Assembly (NCBI GenBank): GCA_024398075.1
Contig: JAKSJM010000002.1
Location: forward strand, 51,991-115,990
DNA length: 64,000 nt
Direction: 5' to 3'
DNA from: Bacteroidales bacterium
Lineage (GTDB): Bacteria; Bacteroidota; Bacteroidia; Bacteroidales; UBA932
Below the pieces are notes generated by a model. That model was not told the origin of the DNA. It saw only the letters and a list, made by a program, of their open reading frames with translations, and searched no databases. Both the position numbers and the translations under genes were made by a program. Below, piece after piece: positions 8,267-17,850 of this stretch. The first letter of the stretch is position 1. The number at the start of each line of letters is the position of its first letter.

Positions 8267-8274
8267 TATATTTG
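8267..8274 (+). promoter_or_regulatory. -7 promoter box (TATATTTG) for the AT-rich surface island
   Basis: Matches TAnnTTTG in a very AT-rich stretch, 37 nt before the ATG at 8312. It is the only evident promoter for the three-gene island. Confidence 0.6.
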
Positions 8275-8311
8275 TAAATACACCCACATACAATTAATAC
8301 CGTTTATTCTT

Positions 8312-10018
8312 ATGAGGCGTTTATCATCATTATTTAGCGTTGTCCTATGTACCATAGTACTCTTTTCGTGCAACAAGGAAGAACCATTATCTGACCTTGA
8401 CGACTTGAGAACACTGATTGCAAATTATAAAGACATGTGTATCTCAAGAAACATTATACCGGCAAGATCTAGAATTCAAACTGCATGGGGCACGATAATC
8501 ACAACACCAGAGTACGACAGCAAAATCATATGGCTTGACCCATTGGGATATATGGACCAGGACCATCTCTGTACCTATGTTTTCCTTAACACTGAAACTA
8601 TGATGTGGAAATCTATAGAGTCTATGGGGTGTATACCTCTGGGGTATGAAGGTCAACCTTTTGACTACAATTTTAACGAGGCTCTTCCCTCATATTTGAC
8701 AGGTCCCTCTCTTGGGGCCGAAACAAAAAGCGTCAAGACACATGGCCCTCGTCCTTCAACAACGCCAGCAGAATCAGCACAAAATGTTTACTCCATTGTA
8801 TTAAATTCAGGAGGTTCACCTATTTCAAATCTTAACTGCTATGTCGAAGACTGCAAAGATATCTATGGATTTCTTAAACACGACTGTGGCATCAGTGAAA
8901 ATCATATTTATGTCCTTATGGGTGACGGAACTCATCCTGATAGTGATTGCTATGACGGAGCAGGCAGTTTTTCCAATACAAATCCTGATTTAGATGATGA
9001 TGGTAATAATGACATCCTATTTGCTGCAACACCTATTAATTTAACATCTGTATTCAGCGCTATCAATGACGTTGCTTCTCAAGGAGATGTTTTGTTCTTG
9101 TATATTACAGGACCGGCTTCTGCCAGTGAAAATGTTTCTAATCTATTGTTCTGGAACAATGTTACTATAAGCAAATATACACTCGCATCATATCTTTCTC
9201 AGATCAAGCAGAAGATGATTATCAACATCCTAATTCAGTCTAGTCATTCCGGGTATTTTTCATCCTCGTCACTAGTTGGACAACAAGGAACTGTAACAAC
9301 ATCCTGCTCTCTTGGAGAAACCATTCATTATGATAATCTGAATTCGGCACATGCGTTTACGCTAGCTTGGATTAACGATCAAAGGTCCCATTATCATCGC
9401 AGCATCAAATCTTCATATCTGAATTCATCCCTTAACACTTCTTATATTGGCAACTCTCCATCCTATTTATCAGTTCCCGACAACTATGGAACGCAACATA
9501 CGCTATATGGAACAAGTATACCGAATCCCATTTTGAGTGGTGCTTCTGATCTTCCTGACAACACCACCTACACTTATCATTTAACAAATGTTCAAGAAGA
9601 CATGCATACTCAGTGGTCTGTCGGAGAAGGTTTGAGAATTGTTTCTTCCTCCAATGAACATGTGACAGTAAACGCCTCAATAACACAACCATATCTGTTG
9701 AACAGCCGGATATGTGCAAGTGTGCCTGAATGGTCTATCAGTCCAGTAAGTGTCAATATTTGGAAAAATGGAACCATCGTTTCCACCGATTTTCTTACTA
9801 TTTCAGGATCTCCATCTTGTGGCACAATATCTTTACCTCCATCATATGAATTTAACACGTATTTCTTATGGGAGATAGGCAATTGTCAGCCTTTGTTTCA
9901 AGGCTACCCGTTCACTGACTATGAAGGTAACGAAACAGACACTCAGATTACAGCAGCAGTCAGCTTTATGACACCACTGCAAGAGCAGTTAAGGATAATT
10001 CAAACATTCACCTTTTAA
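8312..10018 (+). CDS. C13/caspase-like (gingipain-fold) lipoprotein with catalytic residues lost
   Basis: 568 residues with a lipoprotein signal (lipobox LFSC, Cys20). The middle third matches the Bacteroidota C13-family peptidase domain: NVYSIVLNSGG, HIYVLMGDGTHPDSD and the DLDDDGNNDI block. Active members have a TDHGG-type motif (catalytic His) and a QCxSGGF-type motif (catalytic Cys). Here the first reads YITGPASAS near residue 267, and the second reads IQSSHSGYF near residue 310, so both catalytic residues appear replaced (Cys by Ser). After it comes an Ig-like region (TYHLTNVQEDMHTQWSVGEG). It heads an AT-rich three-gene unit with a DUF4249 protein (2-nt gap) and a TonB-dependent receptor. 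It may be a binding protein rather than a protease. Confidence 0.75.
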   Translation: MRRLSSLFSVVLCTIVLFSCNKEEPLSDLDDLRTLIANYKDMCISRNIIPARSRIQTAWGTIITTPEYDSKIIWLDPLGYMDQDHLCTYVFLNTETMMWKSIESMGCIPLGYEGQPFDYNFNEALPSYLTGPSLGAETKSVKTHGPRPSTTPAESAQNVYSIVLNSGGSPISNLNCYVEDCKDIYGFLKHDCGISENHIYVLMGDGTHPDSDCYDGAGSFSNTNPDLDDDGNNDILFAATPINLTSVFSAINDVASQGDVLFLYITGPASASENVSNLLFWNNVTISKYTLASYLSQIKQKMIINILIQSSHSGYFSSSSLVGQQGTVTTSCSLGETIHYDNLNSAHAFTLAWINDQRSHYHRSIKSSYLNSSLNTSYIGNSPSYLSVPDNYGTQHTLYGTSIPNPILSGASDLPDNTTYTYHLTNVQEDMHTQWSVGEGLRIVSSSNEHVTVNASITQPYLLNSRICASVPEWSISPVSVNIWKNGTIVSTDFLTISGSPSCGTISLPPSYEFNTYFLWEIGNCQPLFQGYPFTDYEGNETDTQITAAVSFMTPLQEQLRIIQTFTF

Positions 10019-10020
10019 CC

Positions 10021-11253
10021 ATGCTGGCCAATCATAGTCGTATAGCTTTAATTCTAGCTGCGTTCTGTACTTGTAGCTGCTACGAAAGCATCTCTCTAGA
10101 GCCACATGCAGAGACGCCAGTGGTCGTCCATTGCATTCTGACAGACACGACGACGACTCAGCAATTACAGCTATGCTTGGGGGCAAGCCCTTCTAGTGAC
10201 AGTTATTTGCCCATAACAGACGGCATCATCACCATTACTGGCGACGGTGAGACTCATACTTTCAAACATGTTGACAATGGTATATGGGAAGCATATAGTT
10301 TTATGCCTTGCAACAATGTAAGATATGATCTGAGAATTGTCCGGGATGGCAAAGATATAACAGCATCTACCATATTTCCGGATATAATCAGGATTAAGGA
10401 AGAAAAGTTGAGATTTATTGACACGGTTACAATTGAAGATGAAGTGTTGAAGACAGGAAGATCTGCATGTGCCACAATGCTCGTAGATGCCGATGGCGAG
10501 CCCTACCTGCATGCATGTAATCTTTGGTGCATGACCAGAAGTCCAAGGGGTGTTCATGAAGAAGTAGGCTATATCCCCGGACATGAATATAGAAGCCAAT
10601 ACCTCATGACCACAAACGAGTATGCGGATAAATTCAATGTAACTCCGCTTTCATTCAACGACTTGTACTGCTTTTCACCAAATGGTCATCAAAACATGTT
10701 AGAGTGTTTGGACTCATTGTGGAAGCAGACTTGGGCACCAGGAGAAATACTTCCTAATGGCACTACCTACCACTATTCCATTGATTGGCTAATTAGTTGG
10801 AACCACACACTCCCAGAAGAAGTGGCATTTATGTCTCGGTTCTATCCTAGAAATCCTGTTTTCCGTGACGCCATCAGAATCGCATATCCCGAGAATTATT
10901 CAAATAGAGCACATGCGCCATATCCTTATATTGAATCCGAATTATCTTTCCTTATAATCGGTGATTTCAAGCCAGACGACCCATTAAGTTTAAAATGGCA
11001 GTCTATGTTTTTTAACCATATCGCTAATGGAGGAAAGAATTCAAGCATCAGGTACAAGGATATTATGATGTATGACTTCCATGTACTATCTGATGAATAC
11101 GACTCATTCATGAAGGAACTATATATCAGAAAAATAAATCAGGATGATGGAAATGCTGTAGACATCCTTTACAATAAGGAAAATCTTCCTTGCAATATTC
11201 ATGGTGGAAGGGGCATCTTTGGGGCACAGTCAATTCTCCGTTACTATGAATAG
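10021..11253 (+). CDS. DUF4249-family lipoprotein
   Basis: 410 residues. A short signal with lipobox (CTCSCYESI) suggests a lipoprotein, probably at the cell surface. The first 110 residues look like the beta-rich N-terminal domain of DUF4249 (ITDGIITITGDGETHTF), and the C-terminus has the family signature GGRGIFGA. DUF4249 genes typically sit beside TonB-dependent receptors in Bacteroidota and are thought to act as their surface partners; function is not established. It starts 2 nt after the C13-like gene, and its last 8 nt (ATGAATAG) contain the start codon of the receptor gene, implying translational coupling. AT-rich like its two partners. Confidence 0.8.
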   Translation: MLANHSRIALILAAFCTCSCYESISLEPHAETPVVVHCILTDTTTTQQLQLCLGASPSSDSYLPITDGIITITGDGETHTFKHVDNGIWEAYSFMPCNNVRYDLRIVRDGKDITASTIFPDIIRIKEEKLRFIDTVTIEDEVLKTGRSACATMLVDADGEPYLHACNLWCMTRSPRGVHEEVGYIPGHEYRSQYLMTTNEYADKFNVTPLSFNDLYCFSPNGHQNMLECLDSLWKQTWAPGEILPNGTTYHYSIDWLISWNHTLPEEVAFMSRFYPRNPVFRDAIRIAYPENYSNRAHAPYPYIESELSFLIIGDFKPDDPLSLKWQSMFFNHIANGGKNSSIRYKDIMMYDFHVLSDEYDSFMKELYIRKINQDDGNAVDILYNKENLPCNIHGGRGIFGAQSILRYYE

Positions 11254-13315
11254 GATTCTTACATATATTATTTTCCTTTGTCTAATGACGGCTATCTCTG
11301 TCAATGTCTCTGGCCAAGAAACGATTAGAGATACTATCAAAGCGTCTATCAAGATAGACACTCGTAAAAGCCGTGTGTTTGAGCGCATTGTACCCGTTAA
11401 AGAGCTCTACAAGGGTGTAACCGCTACCGGTGAGCCTGACTACATGAAAGTCATTAAGCGTTTACCAGGCGTGACATGTGGTGCAGAAGGAAGCTCGGCT
11501 ATTTATGTCAGAGGAGGAAATATGGGTAATAATATCACGACTTTGGATGGTGCTCCAATATATGGAGCTAGCCATTTGTTGGGGATGTTGTCTGTAATAT
11601 CAAATGATGCGATTCAAGACATGAGATTCAAACTTGGAGGTTTTTCCGCTGACGAGGCAAATGTAACATCATCTAGAATGATCCTTTCCACGAAAGAAGG
11701 GGACATGGTTTCACATCATGCGGGTATTTCAATAAGCAACTTCATGATAGACGCCCATACAGATGGCTCAATCGCAAAGAATAAGTTGTCATATTTCGTT
11801 TCTGCAAGGTGGTCTCCTCTCCAATACGAGTTCAAGGCCATAGAACCAATGATCAATGTCATCTCAGATTTGAAAACATCCGTTTATGATGTGTTTGGAA
11901 AATTGACATTTAAAGTCTCTGATGGTAATACATTATCCGCATATCTACTGAATACATCTGACAATTACAGTTTTACTTATAAAACGGCCACAGACGAATT
12001 GGAATGGAGTAATCTGATCGGAAATCTTTCTTGGAAATGGATAATAAACCCGAACTTGACATCAAAAACACTATTCTATGTCAACAGATATTCAACGAGA
12101 CAGAGTCAAATCATTCCTATGGGACTGTTTCACAACTCATTTGGGTTGATAAGTGAGACGGGAGAAATATCTATAAGTGAAAATCTTTGCTGGAAACCCA
12201 GTGAACCCGTAAGCATTTCTGTAGATTTGCGAGGTAATATATCTGGTTTTGTGCCAGGATCAAGCTATAGCCATGGTGGTTCAGTTTATCATGAAGACAA
12301 AACCCAAGCACTGTTCAAAAGTGGCTTGTTCTCATCAATCATAGCAGGTTCTTTACAATTGAATTATGCAAAAGGACCTATATCGGGACATCTTACAACA
12401 CGATTGAACTATTATCAGATTCAGAGAGATAGTAAGAAGACCGCTAGTTATATTAAACCAGATTTCAATGTAAGGTTTGAATACAGTGTCAGTCCTTGGC
12501 TAGGCATTGAATCAACCTTCGATTCTATGTCTCAGTATTATCACACGTTAGAAGGATTGCCTATAGGGTGGTCAATGGACCTATTAGTACCTTCTACAGA
12601 GTCGATAGAGCCGGAACGGGCAAGACAAGAGTACATCGGACTTCATGTCTCGAAGAACGATCATTTTTTTTCATTCGGAGGATATATGAAAAACATGTAT
12701 CAACTTGTGTACTTTCCAAAAGCTCAGGATCTATTCAAAGCATCTCTCTCTCAATGGGAAAATAATGTTATAACAGGATGCGGTATTTCTTTTGGCCTTG
12801 AGACACAATACAAGTACTCGTCTGACATAATCAACATCAATGTATCATATACATTATCAAAAACAAATCGTTGTTTTGAAGGTTTAAATGAAGGTTTGCC
12901 TTTTCCTGCAAAGTTTGATAGACGCAATGTTTTGAATGGTTCTCTCGACGTACCTCTGTTTACAAATGCTCGTAGACAATGTGGGGTTGAAGCATTCTTT
13001 ACCTATCAATCCGGCAATTGGGAAACAGTAGCCGAAGGCCATTATGAATTCCCTCTTATCTCAGGAGGTTCAGTCACCTCTGATTATTTCGGAAAAGAAA
13101 ACAATTATAGAATGCCAGCATATTCACGATGGGACATAGGTATATATCTTAGAACAAAAGGAAAAAAAATCAATCAAGACGTGAATTTTGGTCTGTTTAA
13201 CTTGCTCAACAGGCACAACCCATTTCTAATATTATATAATTCTGACGAGCAAGAATGGAAACAGTTATCTTTACTACCGATTATGCCCAGCATATGGTAT
13301 TCGTTGTATTTTTAA
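11246..13315 (+). CDS. TonB-dependent outer-membrane receptor (DUF4249 partner type)
   Basis: 689 residues: a signal peptide (MNRILTYIIFLCLMTAISVN...), a plug domain (VIKRLPGVTCGAEGSSAIYV, RGG, TLDGAPIYGASHLLGMLSVI) and a barrel ending in Phe (PSIWYSLYF). There is no N-terminal carboxypeptidase-regulatory-like domain, making it shorter than many relatives. The usual plug motif near the end (FPARYGGR-like) is altered to FSADEANVTSS. The ligand is unknown. The ATG at 11246 lies in the ATGAATAG overlap with the DUF4249 gene and gives a clean signal peptide; the longer frame from 11201 would not. The energy partner could be the TonB-like protein encoded at 52815-53504, but that is inference. Confidence 0.88.
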   Translation: MNRILTYIIFLCLMTAISVNVSGQETIRDTIKASIKIDTRKSRVFERIVPVKELYKGVTATGEPDYMKVIKRLPGVTCGAEGSSAIYVRGGNMGNNITTLDGAPIYGASHLLGMLSVISNDAIQDMRFKLGGFSADEANVTSSRMILSTKEGDMVSHHAGISISNFMIDAHTDGSIAKNKLSYFVSARWSPLQYEFKAIEPMINVISDLKTSVYDVFGKLTFKVSDGNTLSAYLLNTSDNYSFTYKTATDELEWSNLIGNLSWKWIINPNLTSKTLFYVNRYSTRQSQIIPMGLFHNSFGLISETGEISISENLCWKPSEPVSISVDLRGNISGFVPGSSYSHGGSVYHEDKTQALFKSGLFSSIIAGSLQLNYAKGPISGHLTTRLNYYQIQRDSKKTASYIKPDFNVRFEYSVSPWLGIESTFDSMSQYYHTLEGLPIGWSMDLLVPSTESIEPERARQEYIGLHVSKNDHFFSFGGYMKNMYQLVYFPKAQDLFKASLSQWENNVITGCGISFGLETQYKYSSDIININVSYTLSKTNRCFEGLNEGLPFPAKFDRRNVLNGSLDVPLFTNARRQCGVEAFFTYQSGNWETVAEGHYEFPLISGGSVTSDYFGKENNYRMPAYSRWDIGIYLRTKGKKINQDVNFGLFNLLNRHNPFLILYNSDEQEWKQLSLLPIMPSIWYSLYF

Positions 13316-13401
13316 CCATACTCAAAATCCAAGGTTGAGTTCAAGAGACAGGATGCGCTCAATTTCATTCAGGTTATCAGAAAAATGATTACCTTTATGG
13401 C

Positions 13402-14619
13402 ATGGAGCTGTATCTCGAATCATACCTTACGGCCGGAGTGGGAGTGCTTGCGCTGCTGCTCGGACGCTTCCTCACAGGAAAGGTCTCTTTCCTGAGAAAG
13501 GTGTGCATTCCGGCTCCGGTGTCAGGGGGACTCATTTTCTCACTTCTGACCTTCGCGCTGTACAGCTTCTTCGGCATACAGATAGTATTTGACGGCACTC
13601 TGAAGGACATCTGCATGATGATCTTCTTCACTTCTGTGGGTTTCCAGTCGGATTTCTCAGTGATAAAGAAAGGCGGGAAGCCGCTGGCTATGATGGTGGC
13701 CCTAGTAGCCATCCTGATTGCCATACAGAATGGAGTGGCTGTGGGGATAGCCCGCCTGATGGGCGCCGACGCGCTGGTGGGGATGGCCGCAGGCTCCATC
13801 CCGATGTGCGGCGGCCACGGCACGGCGGGCGGCTTCAAGTCCCTGCTGGAGAGCATGGGGCTTGAAAATGCAGAATCCATCACCATGGCATGCGCCACCT
13901 TCGGCCTCATCGCAGGCTCGCTCATCGGCGGTCCGCTTGCGGAATCCATCATACGAGGCAAGAAACTGAATACCGCATCCGAAGACATCTCCATAGAGAT
14001 CGAGGCGGAAAAAGCTTCGCCAGAGGCGAAGTCCATGAGGCTCGGTTCGGATGAAAAAGAGTACCAGAGACTCACCAGAGCCACATTCCAGCTCTTGCTT
14101 GCTATGGCATTGGGCTACCTCATCAGTAAGGCATTGGCATACACGGGCATCACATTCCCTACCTATTTCGGCTCACTGATCGCCGCCGCCCTCATGCGAA
14201 ATATCTCCGAGCACGCATCGTGGAGCCCACGCATGGAGATGGGCAGCATCGTGTCGATAGGCAATGTCTGCCTCTCCCTTTTCCTTGGCATGGCAATGAT
14301 CTCGCTCAGGCTGTGGGAGCTCTCGAACCTCGCACTCACGCTCGTGGTCATCCTGCTTGCGCACATCCTCATCATCGCGCTCTTCTCTCGCTGCGTGGCA
14401 TTCCCGCTGCTCGGGCGCGACTACGACGCCGCAGTCCTTGTGAGCGGACTGTGCGGCTTCGGTCTCGGCGCGACGCCAAACGCCATGGCGAACATGTCTG
14501 CAGTATGCAACAAATACAGCTATGCAGTGAAACCATTCATCATCGTCCCACTCATCGGAGCGATGTTCGTCGATATCATAAATACCACAATAATTTCACT
14601 ATTCCTAAGTTTCATTTAA
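13402..14619 (+). CDS. gltS: Sodium/glutamate symporter GltS
   Basis: 405-residue inner-membrane transporter taking up glutamate with Na+. About ten hydrophobic segments; the conserved repeat motif appears as GMAAGSIPMCGGHGTAGGFK in the first half and LCGFGLGATPNAMANM in the second, as expected for the inverted-repeat fold of GltS. The hydrophilic linker (about residues 195-220) is the cytoplasmic loop between the halves. The start was chosen because it opens directly into the first membrane segment. A weak -7-like TACCTTTA sits just upstream (13390-13397). ndk follows after 2 nt. Confidence 0.92.
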   Translation: MELYLESYLTAGVGVLALLLGRFLTGKVSFLRKVCIPAPVSGGLIFSLLTFALYSFFGIQIVFDGTLKDICMMIFFTSVGFQSDFSVIKKGGKPLAMMVALVAILIAIQNGVAVGIARLMGADALVGMAAGSIPMCGGHGTAGGFKSLLESMGLENAESITMACATFGLIAGSLIGGPLAESIIRGKKLNTASEDISIEIEAEKASPEAKSMRLGSDEKEYQRLTRATFQLLLAMALGYLISKALAYTGITFPTYFGSLIAAALMRNISEHASWSPRMEMGSIVSIGNVCLSLFLGMAMISLRLWELSNLALTLVVILLAHILIIALFSRCVAFPLLGRDYDAAVLVSGLCGFGLGATPNAMANMSAVCNKYSYAVKPFIIVPLIGAMFVDIINTTIISLFLSFI

Positions 14620-14621
14620 TT

Positions 14622-15083
14622 ATGGAAAGAACACTTGTTATACTGAAACCCAGCACCGTCCAGAGGGGACTCATGGGCGAAGTAATCTCTCGTTTCGAAA
14701 AGAAGGGACTCAAGATTATCGCAATGAAGATGTACCGCTTCACCAAGGAAAAGTGCGCAGAACACTATGCCCACCTCGTGGACAAGCCATTCTACCCTTT
14801 CGTTGAGGGTTCAATGATGGCAGCCCCTGTAGTCCTCATGTGTATCGAGGGCGTTGAGGCTGTGGAAGTAGTAAGACTTATGACAGGCTGCACAAACGGC
14901 CGCAAGGCTGCCCCTGGCACCGTACGCGGCGACTTCTGCATGAGCGGTCAGGAGAACATAATCCACGCATCAGACTCGCCCGAGAATGCAGAAATCGAGC
15001 TGAAGCGCTTCTTCGCAGAAGAAGACTACTTCGAGTACGAGACCCCACTCAGACCATTCCTCTACTCTCCAGACTGGAAATAA
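14622..15083 (+). CDS. ndk: Nucleoside diphosphate kinase
   Basis: 153 residues. Transfers the gamma-phosphate from ATP to NDPs through a phosphohistidine. The N-terminus MERTLVILKPSTVQRGLMGE is the canonical Ndk start, and the active-site segment reads GQENIIHASDSPENAE, with the catalytic His present. Usual bacterial enzymes read GRNIIHGSDS there, so this copy is slightly diverged. It begins 2 nt after gltS, in a larger open frame that starts inside gltS; the ATG at 14622 is the only sensible start. It faces the NSS transporter gene tail-to-tail with a 10-nt gap. Confidence 0.93.
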   Translation: MERTLVILKPSTVQRGLMGEVISRFEKKGLKIIAMKMYRFTKEKCAEHYAHLVDKPFYPFVEGSMMAAPVVLMCIEGVEAVEVVRLMTGCTNGRKAAPGTVRGDFCMSGQENIIHASDSPENAEIELKRFFAEEDYFEYETPLRPFLYSPDWK

Positions 15084-15093
15084 TCTTTCCCGC

Positions 15094-16479
15094 CTACAGT
15101 AGATGTAGCTTCTCAAGAAGATTCGTAGCGAAAATGACTACGATGACCACAGGTGCAATGAACCTGATGAAGAAGTAAACCACGTCGAAGATTCGGGCAT
15201 TGCCCTTGAGGGTGCCACCATTGGTAAACTCATCCTTGACGTCGGCCTTCTTCATCTTCCAGCCCACGAAGAGCACAAACAGCAAGCTGCCGAAGGTCAT
15301 GAGGAAGTCAGAGGTCATGTGGTCACACAGATCAAATATCGTTGCGCCGAAGATGTGAAAGTCTGCGAGCGGTCCGTATGACAGCGAGCAGAGCACACCC
15401 AGAGCCCAACAGCCAGAAAAGAGGATGAGCGTCGCCTTCATGCGGCTCATCTTCTTTTCGTCTACAAGCCACGCCACACCAGTCTCAAGCATTGATACAG
15501 AAGAAGTGAGAGCAGCGAAAAGGATGGTGACGAAGAAGAGTATGGCCACTATGTTGCTTACCATAGGAGCGCTTGAGCCCATGGTGGAGAAGATGAATGG
15601 AAGGGTCTCAAAGATGAGGCCTGGGCCGGCTCCAGGCTCGATGCCAGCAGCAAACACGGCAGGCATGATGGCGAAGCCAGCGATGATGGCAAAGAGGACA
15701 TCAAACACCGAAGTGTAAAGTCCAGTAGCCAGGAGGTTCTCAGATTTCTTCAGATATGACGCATAGGTAAGGATACATCCCACGCCCAGGGAGAGCGAGA
15801 AGAAGCTCTGTCCCATGGCCGAAAGCATTGCCGCGCCAGTAAGCTTTGAGAAATCAGGCTTGACCATATATTCTATGCCCGCAGCAGCTCCCGGAAGTGT
15901 GAGGGAATATACCATGATCATAAGCACGAGCACAAAGAGCACTGGCGTGGTGATCTTCGTGAACTTCTCGATGCCCTTGCGGACGCCGGCGATAACCACG
16001 ACGGCATTGATCGCCATAAAGAGTGTGTGCAGGAAAAGTGGCTTCCAAGTGCCTGTGATGAAGTTTCCGAAGATAGCACTATGGCCATCACGTGACACAG
16101 CAGGGTCCGTGAAAGAGAAGGTCAATGACTTGAAGAGGTACTCGATGGACCATCCACCCACAACGCTATAGTATGAGAGGATGATGAGAGGGGTGAAGAC
16201 TGTAAGCAGTCCCATCCACTTCCACGATGTACCGGGAGCAAGCTTATCCATGGCTGGGAATGTGCTCTGCTGAGTCCTCTTTCCGATGATGGACTCAGCG
16301 ATGAAGATAGGGATGCATAGCATCACGGCGCACAGCAGATAGACGATGATGAACGCTGCGCCACCATTCTGTCCCACCATATATGGGAAGCGCCAGATAT
16401 TTCCGAGGCCAATGGCCGAGCCCGCCATTGCCAGCACAGCAGTCGTACGACTGCCGAAATTTTCTCTATTCGATGCCAT
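15094..16479 (-). CDS. Sodium-dependent transporter, NSS/SNF family (copy 1)
   Basis: 461 residues with about eleven or twelve membrane segments. The family signature in TM1, GSAIGLGNIWRFPYM, which contributes to the Na+ and substrate sites, is intact, as is the SLGVGCILTYASY segment of TM6. Bacterial NSS proteins import amino acids or related amines with Na+; the substrate is not predictable here. It lies 3 nt downstream of a second, clearly related NSS gene, so the two are tandem paralogues at the end of a long leftward unit. Confidence 0.92.
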   Translation of the reverse strand: MASNRENFGSRTTAVLAMAGSAIGLGNIWRFPYMVGQNGGAAFIIVYLLCAVMLCIPIFIAESIIGKRTQQSTFPAMDKLAPGTSWKWMGLLTVFTPLIILSYYSVVGGWSIEYLFKSLTFSFTDPAVSRDGHSAIFGNFITGTWKPLFLHTLFMAINAVVVIAGVRKGIEKFTKITTPVLFVLVLMIMVYSLTLPGAAAGIEYMVKPDFSKLTGAAMLSAMGQSFFSLSLGVGCILTYASYLKKSENLLATGLYTSVFDVLFAIIAGFAIMPAVFAAGIEPGAGPGLIFETLPFIFSTMGSSAPMVSNIVAILFFVTILFAALTSSVSMLETGVAWLVDEKKMSRMKATLILFSGCWALGVLCSLSYGPLADFHIFGATIFDLCDHMTSDFLMTFGSLLFVLFVGWKMKKADVKDEFTNGGTLKGNARIFDVVYFFIRFIAPVVIVVIFATNLLEKLHLL

Positions 16480-16482
16480 AAG

Positions 16483-17850
16483 CTAAAGAATGAAATTCGA
16501 GATGAAGATGAGAAGGACTGCCACAGGAGCCACCCACTTGATGAGGAAATAGAGCACAGGGAAGAGCTTGGCATTGCCCTTCAGCGCGCCTGAATTCGTG
16601 ATTTCTTCACGGACATCTTCCTTTTTAAGGACAAAGCCCACGAAGACAACCACTGCAAATGCAGCGATGAGAAGCAGGATGTTCGAAGCGAACCAGTCGA
16701 GAAGGTCGAAGATGCCCTTAGACATGATCTGGAACTCGCTGAGCGGGCCGAACGAGAGCGAGCAGAATACTCCCACCACGCCACAGATGACAAAGATGAT
16801 GGCGCTCGCTACTGGGCGCGACATGCGCGTCTTCTCGTGCAGATACGCCACGCCGACCTCAATCAGCGAAATGCATGAAGTCATCGCAGCTACTGTGATG
16901 GTAAGGAAAAAGAGTATGGCACAGATGGAGCTGATGACTGGCAATGTATCACCCATCTTCGAGAAAATGAATGGCACGCTCTGGAAGATGAGAGAAGGAC
17001 CAGCTCCAGGTTCGATGCCCGCAGAGAAGACTGCAGGCATGATGGCGAAGCCGGCCATGATGGCAAAGAGAAGGTCAGAGATGGCAGTGCCGAAGCTCGA
17101 CGCGACTATGTTTTCCTTCTTCTGAACGTATGAACCATAGGTGATGATGCAGCCCATACCCAGCGACAGCGAGTAAAAACTCTGTCCCAATGCATAAGCG
17201 AAGGTGCTAGGAGTGATCTGTGAGAAATCTGGCTTGAGAAGATACTTCACGCCAGCACCCGCACCAGGAAGGCTCACCGAGTAGATGAGGATTACGAGCA
17301 CCATGAGGAACAGCACGGGGATGCTGTACTTGCTGAATATCTCGATACCGGCCTTCACGCCGCAAGCCACGATGGCGCAGCACGCAGCGAGGAACGCGAA
17401 GTGCGCGATGAGCGGCGTCCAAGGCGACGATATGAAGGATCCAAAGGCGCCAGTGACCACGTCAGGAGAGTCCTTGATGAAATCCAATGTACAAGCCTTC
17501 ACAAAGAAACTTACAGACCATCCTCCGATCACGCTATAGTATGACGCGATGAGAAGTGGTGTGAAGACAAGGATGAAACCAAAGGCTTTCCAGAACTTGC
17601 TCTCAGGAGCCAATGCTCCGAGGGCGAGGCGCGCACTGCTGTGGCTCTTGCGGCCCACGGTCACTTCCGCCACAAATAATGGCAAAGACACCAGCAGCGT
17701 GCAGAAAATGTAAATGAGCACAAAGGCAGCACCTCCATGCTCTCCCACCATGTACGGGAAACGCCAGATATTGCCTAAACCAATGGCCGAGCCAGCCATG
17801 GCGAGGATCACTGCGAGACGTCCTCCGAAGTTTTCTCTTGGATGTTCCAT
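16483..17850 (-). CDS. Sodium-dependent transporter, NSS/SNF family (copy 2)
   Basis: 455 residues, similar over its length to the next gene: the TM1 motif GSAIGLGNIWRFPYMVGEHG and SLGMGCIITYGSYVQKKENI are present. It should be a Na+-coupled amino-acid-type symporter in the inner membrane. The start MEHPRENFGGRLAVILAM matches family starts; this means the gene overlaps the 3' end of folA by 43 bp, an unusually long overlap suggesting coupled translation. Two NSS copies in a row may differ in substrate. Confidence 0.92.
   Translation of the reverse strand: MEHPRENFGGRLAVILAMAGSAIGLGNIWRFPYMVGEHGGAAFVLIYIFCTLLVSLPLFVAEVTVGRKSHSSARLALGALAPESKFWKAFGFILVFTPLLIASYYSVIGGWSVSFFVKACTLDFIKDSPDVVTGAFGSFISSPWTPLIAHFAFLAACCAIVACGVKAGIEIFSKYSIPVLFLMVLVILIYSVSLPGAGAGVKYLLKPDFSQITPSTFAYALGQSFYSLSLGMGCIITYGSYVQKKENIVASSFGTAISDLLFAIMAGFAIMPAVFSAGIEPGAGPSLIFQSVPFIFSKMGDTLPVISSICAILFFLTITVAAMTSCISLIEVGVAYLHEKTRMSRPVASAIIFVICGVVGVFCSLSFGPLSEFQIMSKGIFDLLDWFASNILLLIAAFAVVVFVGFVLKKEDVREEITNSGALKGNAKLFPVLYFLIKWVAPVAVLLIFISNFIL

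Noticed and set aside
8312-10018. Active C13/gingipain-type protease
   Set aside because: The His and Cys motifs are both replaced.
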